A stretch of DNA of 64,000 bases from Stratiolaelaps scimitus (Eukaryota; Arthropoda; Arachnida; Mesostigmata; Laelapidae). The DNA lies in NCBI GenBank assembly GCA_019614645.1, contig JABWDB010000011.1:1537501-1601500 (forward strand). The letters are read 5' to 3'. The position numbers and the translations under genes are program-made. The notes under the pieces were generated by a model. The model was given only the letters and a program-made list of their open reading frames with translations. It was not told the DNA's origin and ran no database searches. Positions 56,082-64,000 of the stretch are shown piece after piece (position 1 is the first letter of the stretch; each line of letters begins with the position of its first letter).

Positions 56082-59000
56082 ATATGGAGCAGTGTTTTAG
56101 ATGTGCTTGTCGATGTCGAAACATAGCCTCGCTACCGAGTTTTCGGCAACAGAGGCGAACTAGTGATGCCCCCTTTATCGTCACTGTAGACAGGTGCAAA
56201 TTGCGGCATCGGTACGGCGTTTGAAACTCTTCAAATGGAAGCACTCCAATTTCATCCATTCTCTCTCCGTTTTCCACCCCAAAATAGAAGGAGCGCTGAA
56301 CCGGAGATAAAGTTCGCGTGGCGGGAAACGGCTCTTGAGCTGAGCGCCTGAGAGAGTTTCAGTTCACGGCGCCGCGCCGGAAGGCTAAATTAAGCCGTGG
56401 CCTTTTTTCCGTGTGCGTGTATGTGTATGTCGGCGCTCGCAGGCTCGCCAACCCCCAACCGACTCGGCCAGAGTCGAGCCGCAGCCTGAACGCTGCCGTT
56501 GCCAGGAGCAAGGAACAGCTCCTGCCCCGCGCTCCGATGTCAAAAGCGGCGGCTGGCTGAGACGTTCGTTGTCTGTCGCATGGGCTGCCCTGCTCCTGTC
56601 TGTGTGCGCCTGTGACGCCGGACGACCGCCAGCGAGATCTGGAGGAACGATGGAGGAACAACGAACGTCTGGAGCGCCAGAGGTCCCAAAGCCCCAAGCT
56701 CATCAATAGAATGTCATCGGAACAATCAAGTGAAGCGGGCGGGCGAATGGGTAGCTGACTCGCCTGGCCCGGCCCCGCCCGGCTGCAAGAGAGCGACGTT
56801 TTCATCCACTATCATCATCAGCAGCAGCAGCAGTACCACCACTCAATCGCCTTCTTCCCCGTTGTCTCTGCTGTCGCCTCCGTCGCTTCACTAGCCCTAG
56901 TGTTGTGCGCCCCGGCAGTCGTACCCACTAGCTAGGCCGTTGACTGACGGCCCGGGGACGTCCATGACCCCGCGGCCCGCGCCACCCCACGCGCCTCACC
57001 CCCGGCATGAGCCGAACCGGCCGAGACTATGTGCGACTCCTCAAGAGCCTCGACACCCTCGACTTTCTCCTTTCCACCCTCACAGGCCCCTCCCGCCTGT
57101 GGGCACTGAACGGCAGATATTTTCATCCATTTTTTTTTGTACCCCCCCCCCCCCGGTTTCTATTGCTCTCGGCCTGCACTGTTTACTCACCATCTCACAG
57201 GCGCACGCTCTGTTACCGAGAGACGTCCCCAGCGTCGTCATTGTCATACTCCTCGTCGTAAGGACGGAGGCGGCGGGGCTGGCGGTTTCCACTTCGAGCG
57301 AGCTAGAATGACGTAAGCGGCGACGTGGCGCACCGTGGCCAAGGCGGCGGTATTGGTGACGGGGTGGCGGCCGTGGCGCGGTTCGACGTGTGGATTCTTC
57401 ATCTTCCTCTGCCAGCGGGAAGGCGAAGGGAGAGGCGACGAGACGGACCTCGGCCTGGACGAGAAAGAGACTAGGGGACCTCGATCTCCAACCTAGGCCC
57501 TGCTCGAGTTTCCTTGCTCGTCCGGCTTAGCTCTGCATCGCGACCCCGCCCCGTTGGCAGAGCGTTGTCTGTGATGGCAACGATAATTCGACTCTCAATC
57601 CTCCTCTGGCTCTTCGCTGTCGAGTCCCTGACCCTCATTCTTCTACCCAACCCGCCCTGCCGGCGTTTCCCTGTCAGCCGCAAATAAGCGAATGTGTGCG
57701 TCTGGCTGAGATCGGTCGTTTGGTTGGTCGCCGTCTTCGCACGACGTAGGAAATAGCTGAAGTGAGCCTTGGCCAGCCCAAGGCTGCGTGCTCGCCCAGT
57801 TCCACAAACGCCGGTCCGCTTCGGTTCCCACTAGTTCCCAATGCCCGGAGACGCAGCTGTACGGGTCTACCCCCGCTCTCTCCTGCGTATGTGAGACCTG
57901 CCCTGTGATTCAGCGACAACTGCCCAATGTGCGGCCCAGTGTCCCGGCCCCCCGCAACGGATGAGTGTCTCGCGGCCTCAACCCGAAGCCGCAAGGCGTC
58001 TTCGCTGACTAACGGTCCTCCCTAAGGGGTGGCTGAGGGCCAACTTTCGTTGCTTCGGCCACATCTTCGTTGTGCCGCATCACCGTGAAAGCACACAAGG
58101 GCTAGAAGCGAAAGGATTATTTCGTGTTGTTTAGTATTCCTATACATACTGGACGACCCTTGCTGCTGCTGCTGCTACAACTATGGCCATCGATCGTTTC
58201 ATCGATTGATCCTCGACTTTGCTGACCGCTGCTTCGACCTCAGTCATCTGCTGCCTGCGACGCGTCCTGGCTCAGGCCGGTTTTGCCGATTAGGCAATCG
58301 TCGCCAGTTCCGCCCTATCCGATCGTCTTCACTATTGCGATTCCTCATCGCTGTCCTGACTTTCTGCAGGGCTAGCTGTGCCCACGTGCTGTCAACGCGG
58401 ACGCGGTAGCTTTACTGAACTGACAACAATGGTTGATATTTAAATCGATCGCTATAAACTTCATCTCGCACTGACGCCGTCTTGACTGATAAAGAACCTC
58501 CCTATCTCGGCACAATCCGTGCCTCCCAGTCCCTATCGCTTGCGCACGACAGGCTGTCCATAGATATCGCTTTGATAGATAGAGCCTGTATCGGTAGTGA
58601 CTGCGGAATCTGTGACAAGTGGCTATAAATTTTAAATCAGAGCTCCCTCCCTGCTCAACCCTTCTGTCGTCAATGCTTCTTTTTTACCACTCAACCATGA
58701 CACACACACACAGGCACACTTTTAGCTCAATCTTGCTAATCCATCTCACCATTTGCCAAGAGCAAAGAGGAGGAGTCGACAGTCGCGGAGGGATGACGGT
58801 GCTCGCGTGCAGTTGCCTCAGGTCGAGGGTTTCTCGCCGAGCCGAGTCCTATCTCGATCCGTTGCATACGCCATAAACACGAAGGAGGGCAAATAGGCCA
58901 AGGAGGACAATAAGGACGAAAGAAATCGCGAAGGAAAAAAGTTGCCCCTTCATACATGTTCATGGCGATTACATTATAGTGCATGTCGGTTGACCCATTG

Positions 59001-59530
59001 TCATCATGTGCGGTTGTCGCCATCAGCGCGAGTTGTGTAGCCATACGCTACGAAAGGGTTTCTGTGCCGGCTGGCTCCATCGAGGCGGAAGTCGAACAGG
59101 AGTATGGGTGACGAGAACTAATGCATCTTTTGTTTTGAACTATTTATAATACACCTTTGTTGGTCCAGATGAATAGAAGCTGAGCGGCGCCAAGCAGCCA
59201 GACAGGTATACATGACTAAGATCAGTGACCATCCGCTGCTGACCCCACAGTCGGCCAACCACGCGGAAGCTGAATGTGTGACCCGCAACCCTGTTAGGAT
59301 AGTGTTTTACCCTGTTAATCCGTGAAGAAACGCAATTTTGGACAAATTTTTCGGCTAGAACAACAACAACAACAGCATAAATAAATAATAAGAAAATGAC
59401 AAGTAACACGAATTTCGAGTGGATGAAATACGCACGAGAAAAAGCTGTCCCGTAATGTGACGACCCGGCGGTATCTTCGTTGTCGACGGAAGTTGGCGCC
59501 ATGTAAGTTCGTTGCTGACGAGGCGAACGC

Positions 59531-59560
59531 TATAAAAGTTCCCGACGATTGTCCGATCAG
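59531..59560 (+). promoter_or_regulatory. Core promoter candidate: TATA box and initiator
   Basis: TATAAAAG at 59531-59538 is a consensus TATA box. ATCAG follows with its A at 59559, placing the TATA start at -28, within the normal arthropod range. The first downstream ATG (59618) opens a 34-codon frame ending in a CACA/TATA microsatellite. No larger plus-strand gene is apparent, so the transcript, if any, could be spliced or non-coding. Confidence 0.35.
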
Positions 59561-59599
59561 GCGTCGGGCGAACGTTGACGAAAATTTCCGGGAGCATCC

Positions 59600-62040
59600 T
59601 TCGGGGGCGAGATCTTCATGACGGTCTTCGCATCACGTCTGCCCATGTTTACGCTGTCCTCAAGCTGCCGGAGCTTCCGGCACGGCTCAGTGATAAAGAC
59701 ACACACACATATATATATGTAAATATAATGTTGCCTGTATGTGTATAACAGAGAGGTGCGTTCATCAGCCGAAGGGTCCACTATTACAGCGAGCATTATA
59801 ATTTTTGGACATGTATCGGCTCTGTGCACAATGCACACACAATTGAAGAAGGCGAAAAATGGAAATCGTCTAAGAAACAACACCGCTAGCAGGAGAGACA
59901 TGTAACTATAAAATGACATTAGACAATTTGCAGTATTTATATGGTGTGGCGAGACAACAATCAGGAGCGGAGGAGGACGCATGATGTTTGCGGTGTTCGG
60001 TGTCAGCATTGGGATAACCTGTCAGAGAGGCGGGGACGGAACGGGGAATGTTTTTGTTTTTGGGAGGCTTTGGCCTAACTGGCCCAACTATAAACAAAAT
60101 GGAACGACTACTTGTGTTGTTTTTGCTGTGTTGCTGTTAACTATTACATACGAGATGCTGTTGCATCTTAGGTTCTGGTGTGTGGCTAACGGCCTCCCGG
60201 TAACTAAGCCTAAACGGGACGGGTGCCGAAGCCGACCCCACAAGGCGGGCCGTGGCGCCTAGGCTCTGGCAAGGTTTTTTAGCCGGTTTTCCCAGCTTCT
60301 CGTCCGACTCGTACATGCCCGACGCACAATTGCTCCTTTCGAGGCCCTCTCGTTCGCCGCCGCCGCCGTGCCTTTTCCAAGGAGGATGCGGACATCGCCT
60401 ATGGGTCCACGCCCGCAGTCGTCCTGTCACCGGCGGAGGCGAGGCGTTCCCCTGGAGAAGCGAGGTCCACCTCGCGAGCAAGTTTTGCCCGCCGGCGAGG
60501 GAGTCGAACGAGGCCAGGGCGTCCGAAAAAATGAAGAGAAATATAACATCTGCAGGTGACAGCTTCTCAGATGTCCCGCTGCTCTTTAGCAGGACGAAGG
60601 GGGGGGGCTACTTGCGATCCTGGTGCTAGCTCCATCGTCGTCCGCTCCCGGACGCTCACATACGGTCTTTCTAATGCTCCCATTTGCACCGTTGTCCGTC
60701 ATCACTACAGTTCAACTGTGGGTTGTACCCACACGGTCCGAATCGAAGCGTTCGCTCTTCAAACGTTAGCGATGGTGAGGCGGCCGTTGGCGGCTGTCGG
60801 CGTCGTCATCATTATATCGCAGCACCATATTGACAGTAATAACAACAATAATAATAATAATAACACTAACGATTTCGTAGTTGTATGAGTGAACGCTTAT
60901 GGTGTAAACAAGCAGACCGCTACGAATATTCTGCCTCTGCAAATCGACTATCAATCTTTAATAGTTGTTATTTATTATTATTAATATGATCACTATTAGT
61001 ATTATTCTCCTAAATATACAACACGTCATTCCCAAATCTCTTCCTGCTTCTCGATCAGCGACTTGACGAGCAAAATCGCTAGCTAACTCAGCCGTAGCTG
61101 ACGGCGGAACCACGTCGAGCTCTGCGGTATAATATATTCGTTAGACAAGTTCATGCGTCCGGCGTTCGCCTTCGTCCAGCTTTGGCCTTCAAATATATCA
61201 TTGGTTTTTCGCCCCATTTCACTGGGGCCATTTCAGTTCGACTCGAGTCCGGGTGACGCCAACGGTGACTGGCTGACTGACATCGTCGAGTCAACGCAAT
61301 TATTTCCGTTCGACGACGACGGCAGCGGCGCGCCGATGTCGACATTCGATATTTAGCTTGGATATTTGCACACACAGTTCGTTGTTACCTCGGCCGTTTC
61401 AGAAGATGTTGCTTTGTTTTAGCCATTCTGCCAGTCATCACTTGCTTCGCCACGAGTCGTCCGCTCGGGTGCTCCCCAGGGTCCGCTTCATCGTCGGGGT
61501 TTTGATGCCGAGGGGGATTTTCTCATACACTCCTCCCTGTGCTGCTGTTGCAGGCTGCTACTGCTGTGCCATGCCTTCTTGTCCGAGATCTCCCGAAGTG
61601 GTCGCTGCCGTTGTCATTTGTTTGCCGTGTGCTGCGCGGCCCCGTCCAGATCAGCCAGCGCTGCCTGCTCGTCCGGAGCTCGTTTTGCTCGCCGCCAGGC
61701 CCTCGCTCGAGAAGAGCAGGGCTTTTGCCTTCGTCTGTTCCTTCGGCATCTCCCCCGAAGCAGAGCGGCTCAGAGCGGTGAAGATCGCGTTCAGCGCGCG
61801 TTAACGATAAGCTATGGCCGGAGACGAAATCGGCCAGCTAGCATGTGCCGTAGCGATCTTCTGGGTTCGTTCTGGTTGCGGATCGACGCGATGAGATGAC
61901 GCGTAAGATCACGGTGAGCGAGAGCGAGTGCGAGAGCGAGAGAAAGAGAATTCGAGAACGATGGTGGCCCATCAGAAGAATGGCCTTTTCTACACTTTGC
62001 GTGAAGAAAGAAGACAACTGCTTGCCGCGTTGACGCTGGC
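59600..62040. other. No assignable gene
   Basis: Mixed sequence with an AAT/AAC repeat at 60836-60866. At 61229-61356 a plus frame follows a pyrimidine-rich acceptor (CCATTTCAG) and reads SPGDANGDWLTDIVES, then FPFDDDGSGAPMSTFDI, to TAG. Its acidic, G/C-ending codons make it a possible terminal exon, but nothing else supports it. Confidence 0.3.
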
Positions 62041-62060
62041 CGAGCCTCGCGAGCCTCGGC

Positions 62061-62345
62061 ATGAACGACGGTCACCCGCTGCTGTCGAAGTCGCAGGCCG
62101 GTGGCGATTCGTCGATCTGCGATTCGTCATCGGCGTCGGCCATTGCCTATTGTTACCGAATCAGCAGCCAGTGCGAAGTCGCCTTCGAATGTCTTCACTT
62201 CAATGAGAGAGCGCTGCGGAAGACGATTTACTCCGGTCGTTCGGTAGCACGACTGGTAGAGGCCGGCAAGGTGCTGAGGGGACGGACCGTTGCCAACTTT
62301 AGTACGAGGACTATCCATTGTGTTACGCTGCTAGGAAGGGGTTAG
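62061..62345 (+). CDS. Unassigned open frame, possible coding exon
   Basis: ATG (G at -3) to TAG, 94 residues. It reads MNDGHPLLSKSQAGGDSSIC, then RISSQCEVAFECLHFNERAL, then RKTIYSGRSVARLVEAGK. About 70% of third positions are G or C, and serine codons are mostly TCG, a coding-like bias above the local base composition. No signal peptide, membrane segment or known motif. The part after EAGK (a weak donor-like AAG/GTGCTG) looks less protein-like, so the true exon may end near 62268. Function unknown. Confidence 0.25.
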   Translation: MNDGHPLLSKSQAGGDSSICDSSSASAIAYCYRISSQCEVAFECLHFNERALRKTIYSGRSVARLVEAGKVLRGRTVANFSTRTIHCVTLLGRG

Positions 62346-62782
62346 TCGCGTTTCTAGCGGAACCCTTCTTCATGTGCATGTCATATCTCACCATCACTGG
62401 TGCACATGGAGGGCCTTGACGTCAACCTGACGTGAATCGAGCCAGCAGTGGGGCCGCGTAAACAATGCCGATTTTAGCCATAAAGACGCTAGCCGGCGAC
62501 GACAATCGTATTGTGACAGGTCGAAGCTAATAAGGCGGACAAGGGTGAAAATTGTGGGGACAGACACAGTCCGCGCGTATTGAGATGACATATTCGCCGA
62601 AATACCCGCATGTCACATAAAACATGTCCCTGTGCAATCCAACTCTCCGTCCAACTCTCGCTAGAAACGCTCCGTCGTGCGTATCGTCGTACGCCAGCGG
62701 ACTGCCGCAGCGCAGTTCCGGCGCACCGTCCAGGTGGGTCCTTCGCGATGGTAACCTTTCCACTTCTGAGCAGTCGGGCGAC

Positions 62783-63012
62783 CTAACCCGAACGAATCGC
62801 CCTATCGAATGATTCAAACGATGAATGCCAGCCGAAATCATCATGTTCCGCTGCTCCTCGAGTACTTTTCTTACGCGGCGCGTTCGGCATGACCGCTGAA
62901 ATGCCGTCGCCGCCGTTGTTATCATACCAAGCGTTGCTGAAAGCCGATTGGAATTGGGTAAGGCAAGGTGCCACCGGAGGCCAGAAGCTTGGCTCCCACG
63001 GCCGAAGCGGCT
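62783..63012 (-). CDS. Unassigned open frame, possible terminal exon
   Basis: Minus-strand frame after an acceptor-like TGATCGCTGCTCAG. It reads PWEPSFWPPVAPCLTQFQSA, then FSNAWYDNNGGDGIS, then EHDDFGWHSSFESFDRAIRS, and stops at TAG. It is aromatic- and acid-rich, unlike most chance frames here. It conflicts with no stronger call, but no poly(A) signal or partner exon was found. Function unknown. Confidence 0.22.
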
Positions 63013-63185
63013 GAGCAGCGATCATTCGCCTTCATCTGTTTTCTCATCTGCAACCTTTTTGCTCATGGTGGAGGAGCTCGCTTAGCACATTCTCGTGCCG
63101 ACTTGTTCCATTGCGGATTCGCTTTAATCCGGCTGCTGGTGACGCTGTTGCGTCCGCGTGTCGAGAGGCAACAGCCTTTTTTGCA

Positions 63186-63665
63186 ATGGGGACATCATAT
63201 GACCTCTCCGCTCGCTGGCGAGTGCTGCAACGTCGGAGAGACACGGCCACGTACACGGCAGCAGTGGCAGAAACAGCACGCGGAGATTTTGCTAATGACC
63301 TGAACGAGCGAGAGGATGACCCCACTGGTCGACTTTCGGCCTTCGACAGGGACAGGATTGTTCTTCTTGAGCTGTTCGATTTCTGTCGCTTGGCTGGGAG
63401 ACTCGACAGTAGCTTGCCGCGAAGAGCCACCCAGACAACAGCAGCAGCGTCACAGCAGACGCAGGACTGTTTGCAAGCACAGCGAAATGCTCGCCGACCT
63501 CGAAGCTTGATCCCGGATCGGTGTCCGTCATTATCATACGATGCGCGGATCGGTATCAGCGGTAATTGTCGGTGTCGATTGTCAGAGAGCGACCAGATCT
63601 GGCCGCGAGAGGAGGGAGAGAGGAATCAAAACCGAAAACAACTACAACAGGTTGCAACTAAATGA
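63186..63665 (+). CDS. Unassigned 159-aa open frame
   Basis: ATG with a strong context (G at -3, G at +4) opens 159 codons to TGA. It reads MGTSYDLSARWRVLQRRRDT, then FANDLNEREDDPTGRLSAFD, then RIVLLELFDFCRLAG, and becomes Q/R/S-rich after residue 85. No domain or signal peptide is recognisable. Codon bias is weak, and competing frames exist on the minus strand (63044-63430), so it may be chance. If real, the first 80 residues look the most protein-like. Confidence 0.22.
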   Translation: MGTSYDLSARWRVLQRRRDTATYTAAVAETARGDFANDLNEREDDPTGRLSAFDRDRIVLLELFDFCRLAGRLDSSLPRRATQTTAAASQQTQDCLQAQRNARRPRSLIPDRCPSLSYDARIGISGNCRCRLSESDQIWPREEGERNQNRKQLQQVATK

Positions 63666-64000
63666 AGCGAACATCTACCATCGAACATTGTCGTACGGAT
63701 GATGCCCCCTGCCGCTTCCGACAAACCAGTTGGCTCTTGAGCCTGTGATCGAGTAGTTAACTTACGGTCGGCAATTATTATGTTTCCGCCTCCCACGAGA
63801 ATGATGACAGGAAAAAAGAAACGCGTTGCACGTGAATGACAGCACGAGAATGGCGGAGATACGATGATCAAGATTTGAGGATCGGTGTTTTTTTTTCTAT
63901 CGATTCTAGATATAGATATCTATCTGCATCCGATACGCCCGAGTCGCCCTTGTAAAGCAAGCTGCTGGTGCGGTAAGCGTCTAAGCGCGATCATTAGCCG

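Larger units (their letters stand above)
48200..59500. other. Largely unassigned sequence
   Basis: AT-rich, frame-poor DNA at 48.3-49.1 kb gives way to GC- and CpG-rich DNA from 49.2 kb on. A minus frame at 50800-51057 reads protein-like (IGVDAAWKSKHDGSVYLLSM) and includes a donor-like GTAAGG, but nothing else supports it. The plus frame at 51939-52373 opens with a leucine-rich, signal-like segment that is just a CTG run. A CYRC..H..HIALDFP string on the minus strand near 53750 faintly recalls a retroelement zinc knuckle. GC-rich blocks at 54.7-58.4 kb carry overlapping frames on both strands. Nothing can be named. Confidence 0.5.

Overview
The window looks like nuclear DNA of an invertebrate animal, most likely an arthropod. 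The evidence is indirect. There are no operons, ribosome-binding sites or long bacterial-type frames. CpG is not depleted. Dinucleotide (TA)n arrays are very dense, with more than 25 clear loci. There are tRNA-derived SINEs, decayed LINE reverse-transcriptase relics, a glutamine/histidine-coding CAA/CAG/CAT array, and arthropod-style TATA plus TCAG core-promoter pairs. I cannot name the species. No protein-coding gene here can be assigned to a known family with confidence, and the sequence reads mostly as intergenic or long-intron DNA.

Layout. 0-5 kb: a SINE 3' end (about 0.32-0.40 kb, minus), a stop-riddled LINE reverse-transcriptase relic (1.2-2.1 kb, minus), a 77-bp dispersed duplication (3.96 and 4.64 kb), one complete tRNA-derived SINE (4.72-4.88 kb) and a diverged relative just after it. 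8.1-9.0 kb: a second LINE relic (plus strand) that looks like the C-terminal part of a CR1/L2-like reverse transcriptase. 14.2-14.6 kb (minus): the best intact small gene candidate, a 110-residue secreted cysteine-rich protein. 15.6-15.9 kb: a 219-bp insertion-like segment between perfect 15-bp direct repeats. 25.1-25.35 kb (minus): the 3' end of another non-LTR element. 26.58-26.76 kb (plus): an open segment bounded by good splice signals. 38.0-38.24 kb: a possible Tc1-like transposase scrap abutting a second tRNA-SINE. 42.3-44.0 kb (minus) and 46.9-47.9 kb (plus): two clusters of protein-like open segments with plausible splice sites, my best guesses for multi-exon genes of unknown function. 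47.9-48.2 kb: a polyglutamine-coding repeat. 59.53 kb: a consensus TATA box with correctly spaced TCAG. 62.06-63.67 kb: two unassigned open frames.

Between these lie CpG-rich, microsatellite-rich stretches in which I recognise nothing. (TA)n contains no stop codon in any of the six frames, so it artificially lengthens many open frames here. The candidate exons rest on reading-frame composition and splice-site inspection only and have low confidence. The mobile-element calls rest on recognisable reverse-transcriptase motifs or on repeat copies within the window and are firmer.
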